Of a stretch of DNA of 64,000 nucleotides, positions 27,433 through 35,916 are shown piece after piece (within the stretch, counting starts at the first letter, position 1; every line of letters starts with the position of its first letter). Source of the DNA: Bacillota bacterium (GTDB taxonomy: Bacteria > Bacillota > Clostridia > Christensenellales > SZUA-584). The notes under the pieces are model-generated. The model had not been told where the DNA came from. It did no database searches and saw nothing but the letters and a program-made list of their open reading frames with translations. The stretch spans positions 1-64,000 of the forward strand of contig JAEYPS010000023.1 in the NCBI GenBank assembly GCA_023410475.1, read 5' to 3'. The translations under genes were made by a program, and so were the position numbers.

Positions 27433-27855
27433 ATGTATAAAACAGAATCAACGCTCGGCCTTATTGGCTCTATTCTCAGCGCGGTATGCGCTTCGCTCGT
27501 GTTCCTGTTCTCAATAGTGTTCACGCTGCTGCTGCGCTGGTCGACTGTAGCGGGATCGAGGCTTCTTCGCTTTTTCGGCCCCGTTATAGAAACGGGAGGC
27601 GCGGTGATAGGAGCAGTCGCCGTTATCGCCGTTGTCTTCGGGCTTGCCGTGCTTATAACCGCCGCGGTGCTCGGTTTTTTAGGCACATCGATGATAAAAC
27701 GTGAGAACAGGCGCGGCGGTATACTGCTCGTGATAGCGGGCGGGCTGATGCTTATACCGCCGTATCTCGGCGCGGGCGTTTTCGGAACGGCGATATCGAT
27801 ACTTTTTTTCATCGCGGGCATCATGGCGCTGACGAAAAGGCCAAGCCACGCGTGA
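27433..27855 (+). CDS. four-helix membrane protein (DUF4064-like), copy 2
   Basis: This 140-residue protein is a diverged tandem copy of the preceding gene (MYKTESTLGLIGSILSAV at the N-terminus). AGGAGG lies 6 bases before the ATG at 27433; the upstream in-frame extension is not supported. The extracytoplasmic loop between helices 1 and 2 differs most between the copies, where ligand specificity might lie. Function unknown. A MITE-like palindrome follows the gene. Confidence 0.65.
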   Translation: MYKTESTLGLIGSILSAVCASLVFLFSIVFTLLLRWSTVAGSRLLRFFGPVIETGGAVIGAVAVIAVVFGLAVLITAAVLGFLGTSMIKRENRRGGILLVIAGGLMLIPPYLGAGVFGTAISILFFIAGIMALTKRPSHA

Positions 27856-27899
27856 CGGAGAGTCATCTTTATGACTTACAAACGGAACTGTATACATAA

Positions 27900-28023
27900 G
27901 GCTGTCCAGAAATAGCGGGCGGCACAGAGGCCGCCCCTACATATGGATATATACCAGAAATATAGACAACATATTGTAGGGAACGACCCCCGTGTCGTTC
28001 CGAAAATGTATTTCTGGACAGCC
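27900..28023. repeat. 124-bp palindromic MITE-like element
   Basis: Perfect 15-bp terminal inverted repeats, GGCTGTCCAGAAATA (27900-27914) and TATTTCTGGACAGCC (28009-28023), enclose two inner hairpins. These are GGGCGGC/GCCGCCC (27917-27923 and 27930-27936) and GGAACGAC/GTCGTTCC (27980-27987 and 27994-28001). It has no coding capacity. The architecture is that of a miniature inverted-repeat or intergenic repeat unit. I could not check copy number. It also may form a stable RNA hairpin between the convergent genes. Confidence 0.75.
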
Positions 28024-28034
28024 CCATCCCGTAT

Positions 28035-28060
28035 AAAAAACGGCTTGTCAGGCCGTTTTT
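28035..28060. terminator. bidirectional terminator
   Basis: AAAAACGGC (28036-28044) / GCCGTTTTT (28052-28060). It lies 5 bases past the nadE stop on the minus strand and can also stop transcription from the membrane-protein gene. Confidence 0.82.
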
Positions 28061-28064
28061 GCGT

Positions 28065-29966
28065 TTATTCCAAGCTCTTTATCCACATATCGGCGTCGGC
28101 GTCGGAGGGCATTCGCCAGTCGCCTCTCGGCGAGAGAGAAACTCTGCCCACCTTCGGTCCGTCGGGCATGCACGAGCGCTTAAACTGCGACGCGAAAAAC
28201 CTCCTGTAAAACTTTTTGAGCTGCTCTTTTAGCGCGCTCTCACCGTATTCCGGGAAAGCGGTCTTTGCCAGCAGCAATATCTTTTCGGGCGTCATCTCGA
28301 ACCGCAGCACATAATACATGAAAAAGTCGTTAAGGTCGTATGCCCCTATCTGCTTTTGCGTGTCCTGCCTCTCGTCTCCTTGTGACGGAGGCAGCAGCTC
28401 GGGCGACGGGGGTATGGCTACTATCTCTTGCGCTATGCCCTTAAGCGTTTCGTCGTCTCTCGAGACGTAAAGCACCATCTCTCTTATAAGCGTCTTTGCG
28501 ACGCCGGCGTTCACGCCGTACATCGATATCTGATCTCCTGCATACGTGCAAAACCCGAGCGCCAGCTCCGATAGGTCTCCCGTGCCCACAACGAGCCCGT
28601 TAACCTGGTTGGCAAGGTCCATTAACACCTGTGTGCGCTCGCGCGCCTGAGCGTTCTCAAACGTTATGTCTGCCTGACCGCCGTGACCTAAATCCTCAAG
28701 ATGCGACTTTGCGGCGTTCACTATGCTTATTTCCCGAAGCTCGGCGCCCGTAGCCTTAACGAGCCTTCGCGCAAGGTCCTGCGTGGCGTCTGTGCTGCCA
28801 AAGCCGGGCATAACGACTCCCAAAACGTCGTCGCTCCCACGCCCTGTGCGTTTCATCGCCTCAGCCGATACCATCAGCGCAAGAGCCGAATCGAGCCCTC
28901 CAGACACGCCTATAACTGCCCGCTGCGCTCCAGTATGGCGCAGCCTGCGCGCAAGCGCGGTCGCCTGTATGTCGAACACTTCCCGGCAGCGCTCATCCCT
29001 CTCAATCTTGTTTTTGGGCACGAACGGCATTCTGTCTATGTTTCTGAACAGAGGCTCAGACTCTTTCGCGCGGAAGCCTACCTTTCTGTAAGGCCGCTCG
29101 GGGCTCTTCGCTATAAACGTGTTTTTTAAAATCCTGTCGTGCGTGAGCCTGTCTATATCAAACTCCGTCAGGCTCATATGCGGCTCAAACGAGAACCTCT
29201 CCGAGCTGCTTATAACATATCCGTTTTCCGCGAGCACAACGTGTCCGCCGTATACCGTATCTGTCGTCGACTCTCCGGGCCCGCACGACACGTATACAAA
29301 CCCGGTAATATAGCGCCCGGACTCGTGCTTTATCATCTCCTCGCGGTATTCGCTCTTTCCCGCAAGCTCGTTGCTCGCCGATATGCTGAAAATTAGCGTC
29401 GCTCCCGCCATGGCCTGATACGCGTGCGGCGGGAACGGGACCCACAGATCCTCGCAGATCTCTATTCCAATCACAAGCCCTTTTATGTCTTCGCATTCAA
29501 ACAGCAGATCTGAGCCAAACGGTACCGTCTGCCCCGCAAGCTCCACCGTTTCTCCGCTGACGCCCAGCCCCGAGGCAAACCAGCGCTGCTCGTAATACTC
29601 TGAGTAGTTTGGTATATATGCCTTGGGCACCACTCCCAGTATCTTTCCTGACTGGAACAGCACCGCGCAGTTGTATAGCTTGTCCGCGGCGTAGACGGGC
29701 ATTCCCACGATAACGAGCGCATCAAAATCTTTTGTTGCCTCATTGAGCTCTCTTAACGCCTGCTCGCTCTGCTCGAGCACGCTCCTCTGCCTGAAAAGAT
29801 CTCCCAATGTATAAGACGTAACACAAAGCTCCGGAAATGCTATAATGCCGGCGCGCTTTTGCTCCGCTTCTCTTATCATCGAAAGTATGCTTTTCTTATT
29901 CTTCTCGATGTTGCCGACGGACACTTCGGGCACCGCCGCCGCAACCCTGATAAGACCGCTTCTCAT
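28065..29966 (-). CDS. nadE: glutamine-dependent NAD+ synthetase
   Basis: The 633-residue fusion has an N-terminal nitrilase-type glutaminase (about 1-290) and a C-terminal NAD synthetase. The glutaminase carries an early catalytic Glu in FPELCVTSY and a nucleophilic Cys in GIEICEDLWVPFP. The synthetase has the PP-loop GVSGGLDSALALMV. It amidates deamido-NAD, using ammonia channelled from glutamine. Length is normal for the two-domain class. GGAGG precedes the ATG; the upstream gene ends 21 bases before it on the same strand. Confidence 0.96.
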   Translation of the reverse strand: MRSGLIRVAAAVPEVSVGNIEKNKKSILSMIREAEQKRAGIIAFPELCVTSYTLGDLFRQRSVLEQSEQALRELNEATKDFDALVIVGMPVYAADKLYNCAVLFQSGKILGVVPKAYIPNYSEYYEQRWFASGLGVSGETVELAGQTVPFGSDLLFECEDIKGLVIGIEICEDLWVPFPPHAYQAMAGATLIFSISASNELAGKSEYREEMIKHESGRYITGFVYVSCGPGESTTDTVYGGHVVLAENGYVISSSERFSFEPHMSLTEFDIDRLTHDRILKNTFIAKSPERPYRKVGFRAKESEPLFRNIDRMPFVPKNKIERDERCREVFDIQATALARRLRHTGAQRAVIGVSGGLDSALALMVSAEAMKRTGRGSDDVLGVVMPGFGSTDATQDLARRLVKATGAELREISIVNAAKSHLEDLGHGGQADITFENAQARERTQVLMDLANQVNGLVVGTGDLSELALGFCTYAGDQISMYGVNAGVAKTLIREMVLYVSRDDETLKGIAQEIVAIPPSPELLPPSQGDERQDTQKQIGAYDLNDFFMYYVLRFEMTPEKILLLAKTAFPEYGESALKEQLKKFYRRFFASQFKRSCMPDGPKVGRVSLSPRGDWRMPSDADADMWIKSLE

Positions 29967-29987
29967 CTTTTTCCTCCGTTACCCAAC

Positions 29988-30896
29988 TCATTCATTTAAA
30001 AAACCGTAGTCCGTAAGCTCCCACTTCTTTATCAGAGCATCAATAGTACCGTCCCTCTTCATGTCCGCGACAGCTTTCTGCGCTGCATCAAAAAACGCTC
30101 CGAGCTCGGCATTTACCTGCACTGAAAAGCCGACAGGCATAAACCTTTCGGGCAGTATCAGCATTCCCGACCTTCCGTACAGCCTTAAAAACACCTCATT
30201 GGCGCAAACTGCGCGCACGTGACCAACCCTAAGCGACTCCACAGCCTCGGGATACGACGCGAACGTACGAACCTCGGCGTCTATTCCGCGCGCTTCGATA
30301 TATGCCTCTATCCTCGTCAGCTTGTCGTCCTTTGCTGCCTTTGTCGCCGGTACAGACCCCTGAACTACCGCTAAAGTGCCCCCAGAAAGCCCTTTCTCAC
30401 TCGCCATGTTTCCCTGCAAAACCAGAAAGGCAGCGCCGTCCGAAAAGAACGGCTCCGTATACTTTATGCCGCTGACCGCCGCGTTCACCGAAGCCCCCAG
30501 CGAAATATCGAGATCTCCTGTCTGCAGCATCGAATCCTTGGTCTTAGAATTGACGGCGACATAGTTCAGTATTATACCATCCGGAAACAGCCTGTTCACT
30601 ATCTCATCCGCAATATCCTTCTCAAGCCCCGAGAAGGTTTTCGTCTGTCCATCGTATGAGCTTAGCTGTCCGAGGTCTTCCCGCAGCCCTATGTTTATTA
30701 CTCCGCGCCTCGCTATTTTTGCTACCGCGGAGTCAACCTCTGCCCTCTCGTTTCCGAGCGATATGAGGTAAAGAGCAAGCGCGATAACGGCGCCCGCGAT
30801 GACCACCGCGGCCGCGATCTTAATATACTTAAAATTTATTAGAAATAAACGGTTTCTTCCCGGTCTCAACTTTAATTTCACGCCGCTGCGCGGCAT
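29988..30896 (-). CDS. membrane-anchored solute-binding protein (family 3)
   Basis: This 302-residue protein has a basic N-terminus, a membrane anchor (about 26-47), and a family 3 bacterial solute-binding domain starting at RRGVINIGLREDLGQLSSYD. The hallmark motifs LEKDIADEI and LQTGDLDISLGASVN are present, and it ends in IDALIKKWELTDYGF. Such proteins bind amino acids or related solutes, but no ABC permease or ATPase is near. It may serve a distant transporter or act as a sensor subunit. It stands directly before nadE on the same strand. Confidence 0.82.
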   Translation of the reverse strand: MPRSGVKLKLRPGRNRLFLINFKYIKIAAAVVIAGAVIALALYLISLGNERAEVDSAVAKIARRGVINIGLREDLGQLSSYDGQTKTFSGLEKDIADEIVNRLFPDGIILNYVAVNSKTKDSMLQTGDLDISLGASVNAAVSGIKYTEPFFSDGAAFLVLQGNMASEKGLSGGTLAVVQGSVPATKAAKDDKLTRIEAYIEARGIDAEVRTFASYPEAVESLRVGHVRAVCANEVFLRLYGRSGMLILPERFMPVGFSVQVNAELGAFFDAAQKAVADMKRDGTIDALIKKWELTDYGFLNE

Positions 30897-30917
30897 TTAT
30901 CCCCCATTAAAATTTTA

Positions 30918-30955
30918 CCCGTGTGTATCGCATTGTATATCACACGGGCTTTATT
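30918..30955 (-). terminator. probable terminator of gyrBA
   Basis: CCCGTGTG (30918-30925) / CACACGGG (30941-30948) forms an 8-bp stem 16 bases after gyrA. The T tract on the minus strand is short, so its strength is uncertain. Confidence 0.6.
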
Positions 30956-30964
30956 TTCAATACT

Positions 30965-33415
30965 TTAGGCTTCGGCCGCTTCGTCTTCGTCCTCATCCGC
31001 CGGAACGAGAGCCACCGAAACGACCTTCTGGTCCTCGCCGACGTTCATCAGCCTTACTCCCTGGGTATCGCGGCCGTAAACGCTTATCTCGCTTACCTTC
31101 ATGCGAATTATTACGCCGGCGTCGTTTATAACCATAAGGTCTTCTGTGCCGTCCACGATATTTAGTGTGCACATATCGCCCGTCTTATCGGTGACGCGCA
31201 ACGTCTTTACGCCTATGCCCCCTCTTTTTTGCAAAGAGTATTCCGAGACGGAAGTGCGTTTCCCGTACCCGTTCTTAGAAATAACGAGCACCTCTGCTTC
31301 CGGCCTTGCTATGCTGATACCAACAACACTGTCACCTTCTCTGAGCGTTGCCGATTTTACGCCCATCGCGCCCCTGCCCATGTCTCTTACGTCCTCTTCC
31401 GAAAACATAACCGACATTCCTTTGGCGGTGCCGAGTATCAGATTGTCGCTGCCGCTCGTTTCGAGCACGCCTATAAGCTCGTCGTTCTCGCGCATGCCGA
31501 TAGCAATAAGCCCGCTTTGACGTATGTTGCGGAACTCGCTTACATGCGTCTTTTTGATAAGGCCGTTTTTCGTGGCGAGCACGAGCATGGCGTCGTTTTC
31601 AAAATCGCGAATGGGCAGCACCGCCGATATCTTTTCACCTGCGCCCAGTTGCAGCAGATTGACGATTGCCATTCCTTTTGCCGTCCTGCCCGTCTCGGGA
31701 AGGTGGTAACACTTTCTTTTGTATACCTTGCCTTTATTCGTAAAGAACAGAAGGTTGCTGTGCGTCGACGTGACCATGACGTGCTCCGCAAAGTCTTCTT
31801 CTCTCGTGGAAAGCCCGGTAACGCCGCGCCCGCCGCGCCTTTGCGTCCTGTACGTATCGAGCCTCAGCCGTTTTATATATCCGAAGTGCGTAAGCGTCAC
31901 GACCATATCCTCTTCCTGTATCATCTCGTCGAGGTCTATGTCATCCGCTGCGAACGTTATCTCCGTACGGCGCGCATCGGCGTACTTCTCTTTTATCTCG
32001 AGCATCTCCTGCTTTATTATGTCAATAACCATCTGCGGTGAAGCGAGAACGCTCTTAAGGTAAGCTATGCGCTCAAGCAGTTTATTGTATTCTTCGAGTA
32101 TCTTGTCGCGCTCGAGCCCTGTGAGCCTTTGCAGCCTCATGTCGAGTATCGCCTGCGCCTGAATCTGCGAGAGACCGAACCTTGACATCAGCGTTTCCCT
32201 TGCGGTGGGAACGTCGGGAGACTTCTTGATGAGCTCTACTATCTCGTCTATGTTGTCGAGCGCTATGATGAGGCCCTCGAGAATATGGGCGCGAGCCTCG
32301 GCTTTTTCAAGCTCATACCTTGTGCGGCGCACGATTACGTCCTTCTGGTGCTCTAGGTAATGGTGCAGCATCTCTTTGAGGTTCAAGACCTTTGGCTCGT
32401 TGTCCACGAGCGCCAGCATTATAACGCCGAACGTATCCTGCATCTGAGTATGCTTGTAGAGCCTGTTCAGTATCACGTTGGAGTTAACGTCTTTTTTGAG
32501 CTCTATGACTATGCGCATACCGCTTTTGTCGCTCTCGTCGCGTATATCGGAAATGCCCTCGAGATGTTTGTCCTGCACCAGCTCGGCTATGCGCGTAATC
32601 AGAGCCGCCTTGTTGACCTGATACGGTATCTCGGTTACGATTATGCGCTGGCGGCCCTGCTTAAACTCCTCTATCTCGGCTTTCGCCCGTACGCACACCT
32701 TTCCGCGGCCTGTGTTGTACGCCTGAGTAAGCCCCGCGGTGCCCATTATTATACCTCCGGTGGGGAAGTCGGGGCCTTTTAAGTATTCCATCAGGTCGTC
32801 CACCGTCGATTCCGGGTCGTCTATAAGGCAGACGGCGGCGTCTATGACCTCGCCTAAGTTATGCGGGGGGACGTTCGTCGCCATGCCGACGGCTATGCCT
32901 CCCGTTCCGTTGACTAGAAGATTCGGGAACTTTGAAGGCAGCACTGAGGGCTGCATCAGCGTCTCGTCGAAATTTGGATAAAAATCGACCGTATTCTTTT
33001 CTATGTCGCGCAGAAGCTCCATCGCGATTGGCGAGAGCCTCGCCTCGGTGTAACGCATAGCGGCGGGGGCGTCGCCGTCCACGCTGCCGAAGTTTCCGTG
33101 ACCCGAGACGAGCATATGCCTTATCGAGAAATCCTGCGCCATGCGCACCATGGCCATATATACCGAGCTGTCACCGTGCGGGTGATATTTGCCGAGCACA
33201 TCGCCCACGATGCGGGCGCTTTTCCTGAACGGCTTGTCGGGCGAAAGCCCGAGCTCGCTCATCGAATAAAGTATCCTTCTGTGTACGGGCTTAAGCCCGT
33301 CCCTGACGTCGGGAAGCGCGCGGTTTATTATTACCGCCATCGCGTACGATATAAACGACGTCTTCATCTCTTTTTCTATATCTATAGGCAGTATCGCTTT
33401 TCTGTTCTCGTCCAA
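30965..33415 (-). CDS. gyrA: DNA gyrase subunit A
   Basis: The 816-residue subunit introduces negative supercoils with GyrB. It has the breakage-reunion core with catalytic Tyr in MRYTEARLSPI, and a C-terminal wrapping domain with the GyrA box QRRGGRG, which separates it from ParC. The quinolone region reads HPHGDSSVYMAMVRMAQ: Ser83 is present, but position 87 is Met instead of the usual Asp/Glu (codon at 33155-33157, E. coli numbering). It follows gyrB by 10 bases. A Met at 87 could reduce quinolone binding. Confidence 0.97.
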   Translation of the reverse strand: MDENRKAILPIDIEKEMKTSFISYAMAVIINRALPDVRDGLKPVHRRILYSMSELGLSPDKPFRKSARIVGDVLGKYHPHGDSSVYMAMVRMAQDFSIRHMLVSGHGNFGSVDGDAPAAMRYTEARLSPIAMELLRDIEKNTVDFYPNFDETLMQPSVLPSKFPNLLVNGTGGIAVGMATNVPPHNLGEVIDAAVCLIDDPESTVDDLMEYLKGPDFPTGGIIMGTAGLTQAYNTGRGKVCVRAKAEIEEFKQGRQRIIVTEIPYQVNKAALITRIAELVQDKHLEGISDIRDESDKSGMRIVIELKKDVNSNVILNRLYKHTQMQDTFGVIMLALVDNEPKVLNLKEMLHHYLEHQKDVIVRRTRYELEKAEARAHILEGLIIALDNIDEIVELIKKSPDVPTARETLMSRFGLSQIQAQAILDMRLQRLTGLERDKILEEYNKLLERIAYLKSVLASPQMVIDIIKQEMLEIKEKYADARRTEITFAADDIDLDEMIQEEDMVVTLTHFGYIKRLRLDTYRTQRRGGRGVTGLSTREEDFAEHVMVTSTHSNLLFFTNKGKVYKRKCYHLPETGRTAKGMAIVNLLQLGAGEKISAVLPIRDFENDAMLVLATKNGLIKKTHVSEFRNIRQSGLIAIGMRENDELIGVLETSGSDNLILGTAKGMSVMFSEEDVRDMGRGAMGVKSATLREGDSVVGISIARPEAEVLVISKNGYGKRTSVSEYSLQKRGGIGVKTLRVTDKTGDMCTLNIVDGTEDLMVINDAGVIIRMKVSEISVYGRDTQGVRLMNVGEDQKVVSVALVPADEDEDEAAEA

Positions 33416-33425
33416 TTACGTCACC

Positions 33426-35333
33426 TCACACATCAAGATTTACGACGAGTTTCGCGTTCTGCTCAATAAACTCGCGCCTGGGCTCCACCTGGTCGCCCAT
33501 AAGTATCGTGAATATCTCCTCGGCCTCTATGGCGTTCTCGACGGAAACCTGCAGCAGCGTCCTGTTCTCAGGGTCCATAGTCGTCTCCCACAGCTGATCC
33601 GGGTTCATCTCACCGAGGCCTTTATATCGCTGTATCGTGGCGCCCTCCCTGCCTATCTCCACGAGGTATTTCTCGAGAGCGTCGTCGCTGTAGAGATATC
33701 TATCCGTCTTGTTTTTCGAGACCTTATAAAGAGGCGGCTGCGCTATATATACATGCCCCGACTCAAGAAGCTCTCTCATATAGCGGTAGAAGAATGTGAG
33801 GAGCAGTATTCTTATGTGGCTTCCGTCCACGTCGGCGTCCGTCATGCAGATTATCCTGTTGTATCTTAGCTTTTCTACGTCAAACTCTTCTCCAAGCCCC
33901 GCGCCGAACGCCGTCGCCATCGCCCTTATCTCTGTGTTGGCGAACGCCCTGTCCTGCCTCGTCTTCTCGACGTTCAGTATCTTTCCCCTAAGCGGAAGTA
34001 TTGCCTGAAACCTTCTGTCACGGCCCTGCTTAGCGCTGCCACCCGCGCTGTCGCCCTCAACTATGAATATCTCGCACTTTTCTGCGTCCCTCTCGCTGCA
34101 GTCGGCAAGCTTTCCAGGCAGCGCAGCGCTCTCGAGCGCCGATTTTCTTCTTGTAAGCTCGCGCGCCTTTCTCGCGGCCTCTCTCGCGTGCTGAGCAACG
34201 AGGCACTTTCCTATTATCTCACGCCCCACAGACGGGTTTTCCTCGAGGTATGCTTTCAGCTCGTCGGCAAGAGCGCTGTCCACAAGCGTCCTTATCTCGC
34301 TGTTGCCGAGCTTTGTCTTCGTCTGGCCTTCAAACTGCGGGTTGGGAAGTTTTACGCTGATTATCGCCGTCAGGCCCTCTCTTATGTCTTCTCCCGAGAG
34401 ATTCTCGTCCTTTTCCTTTATCAGCCCGAATCTTCGAGCATAGTCGTTCATAACCCTTGTGAGCCCCGACTTGAAGCCCATAAGATGGCTCCCGCCCTCG
34501 TGCGTGGGTATGTTGTTCGCGAACGTGTATATGTTTTCGTTGTACGAGTCGTTATACTGCATCGCGACCTCCACTATCTGCGCGTCCTTCTCGGACTGAA
34601 AGTAAATAGGCTCGGGGTGCAGAAGGTTTTTATTTTTATTGAGGTATTTTACGAACTCTATTATGCCTCCGTCATATTTAAACTCGCTCTGCTTGCCGAT
34701 GCGCTCGTCAATTATCCTTATCTTTACGCCTTTGTTCAAAAACGCGAGCTCGCGCAGCCTCGTTTTAAGTGTATCGAACACAAAATCCGTGGTTTCAAAT
34801 ATCTCGTCGTCCGGCCAGAACCTTATCGTCGTTCCGCACGTGTCCGTTTCTCCGACCATTCTTATTTCCTCGGTCACAATGCCCCGCGAAAAGCTCATAG
34901 AATATTCCTTGCCTTCGCATTTTACGGTGGCTTCAAGCTTTTTCGACAGCGCGTTAACGACGGAAACGCCCACGCCGTGCAGCCCGCCCGATACCTTATA
35001 GCCCTCTCCGCCGAATTTGCCGCCCGCGTGCAGCATCGTCAACACTACCTCGAGCGTAGATTTGCCGACCTTGGGGTGTATCTCGGGTGGGATACCGCGC
35101 CCGTTGTCCTCCACGAGCACGCTGCCGTCCTTCATAATAGTCACGGATATGCAGTCGCAAAAGCCGGCCATAGCTTCGTCGACAGAGTTGTCGACCACCT
35201 CGTATACGAGATGGTGCAGGCCCCGTGCGTCTGTCGAGCCTATGTACATTCCCGGGCGCTTGCGCACAGGCTCAAGACCTTCGAGAACCTGTATCTGCGA
35301 AGCGTCATAGTGATTTTCCATTGTTGTCGCCAT
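33426..35333 (-). CDS. gyrB: DNA gyrase subunit B
   Basis: This 635-residue ATPase subunit has a GHKL nucleotide site (YEVVDNSVDEAMAGF, ending GRGIP), a transducer domain, and a TOPRIM domain with EGDSAGGSAKQGRDR and DADVDGSHI. It pairs with GyrA immediately downstream. remB lies 30 bases upstream on the same strand, as in other Firmicutes, but recF is absent. Confidence 0.98.
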   Translation of the reverse strand: MATTMENHYDASQIQVLEGLEPVRKRPGMYIGSTDARGLHHLVYEVVDNSVDEAMAGFCDCISVTIMKDGSVLVEDNGRGIPPEIHPKVGKSTLEVVLTMLHAGGKFGGEGYKVSGGLHGVGVSVVNALSKKLEATVKCEGKEYSMSFSRGIVTEEIRMVGETDTCGTTIRFWPDDEIFETTDFVFDTLKTRLRELAFLNKGVKIRIIDERIGKQSEFKYDGGIIEFVKYLNKNKNLLHPEPIYFQSEKDAQIVEVAMQYNDSYNENIYTFANNIPTHEGGSHLMGFKSGLTRVMNDYARRFGLIKEKDENLSGEDIREGLTAIISVKLPNPQFEGQTKTKLGNSEIRTLVDSALADELKAYLEENPSVGREIIGKCLVAQHAREAARKARELTRRKSALESAALPGKLADCSERDAEKCEIFIVEGDSAGGSAKQGRDRRFQAILPLRGKILNVEKTRQDRAFANTEIRAMATAFGAGLGEEFDVEKLRYNRIICMTDADVDGSHIRILLLTFFYRYMRELLESGHVYIAQPPLYKVSKNKTDRYLYSDDALEKYLVEIGREGATIQRYKGLGEMNPDQLWETTMDPENRTLLQVSVENAIEAEEIFTILMGDQVEPRREFIEQNAKLVVNLDV

Positions 35334-35363
35334 TCTTGTCTCCTTAAAAATTATAAAAATAAA

Positions 35364-35618
35364 TTATTGCTTTGATCGTTTATAAAGCGTTGCGGGTGAT
35401 ATGGGGGAATAATATATAAAAAACTTATCGAGAAACCGCGCCACTACCACGGACTTGATATTGTATTTTTCGATATAGATGTTGTGCGCTATGTCTCCCA
35501 GCCTTTTAAGGGCACTGTTCGTATCGTCGTTCGTTTTCGCCTCCTTGTAATCGAGTATGAAAACCACGTCTTTGAGCGGAACAAGAGCGTCTTTGCCAAT
35601 GTGGAGCACCATCTTCAT
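35364..35618 (-). CDS. remB: RemB/YaaB-like regulator
   Basis: An 84-residue protein beginning MVLHIGKDALVPLKDVVFILDY, the pattern of the RemA/RemB (DUF370/YaaB) family. In Bacillus the gene lies between recF and gyrB and affects extracellular matrix expression. The start is taken at 35618 (MKM...), with GGTGA upstream; Met3 is also possible. It keeps its place upstream of gyrB although recF is missing, which helps reconstruct the ancestral order. Confidence 0.8.
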   Translation of the reverse strand: MKMVLHIGKDALVPLKDVVFILDYKEAKTNDDTNSALKRLGDIAHNIYIEKYNIKSVVVARFLDKFFIYYSPISPATLYKRSKQ

Positions 35619-35916
35619 TTATGTCACCTTTCATCCCGCTAAAACCCCAAAAGACCGTTATATTTAAGGGTGTGTTTCGGGAATAAAATCCTACTATATA
35701 ATATATATATTATATACAAAAACTTAAAATATTAAAAGCAAAATTTGATAATCCGTACACAATTAATCCACGGCCCTTATAACGTCTTCAGCCTTTATTT
35801 CGGTAATAATACGAACGTTTTTATTTTCACCTGCGATTTCATATGTGTGCAATGTTGCGCACCCTCTTAAAAGCAGATATACTTTATATTCAGTAAAGGG
35901 GCATAAGGAGATTTTG
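35619..35916. other. divergent intergenic region remB / purL
   Basis: This is 298 bases without a gene, very AT-rich around 35690-35740, including a run of alternating T and A (35694-35716) that can form a palindrome. It must contain promoters for the gyrase operon (minus) and purL (plus), but I could not assign -10/-35 pairs with confidence. Confidence 0.55.

Noticed and set aside
31229..32041. Long plus-strand frame opposite gyrA
   Set aside because: Mirror frame of gyrA with biased codon composition and no domain pattern.
34188..35375. 395-codon open frame on the plus strand opposite gyrB
   Set aside because: It is the antisense shadow of gyrB, whose protein is fully conserved; no ribosome site and no recognisable product.
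35805..35830. PurBox-like CGAAC element upstream of purL
   Set aside because: It differs from the consensus at two positions and has no paired second box.
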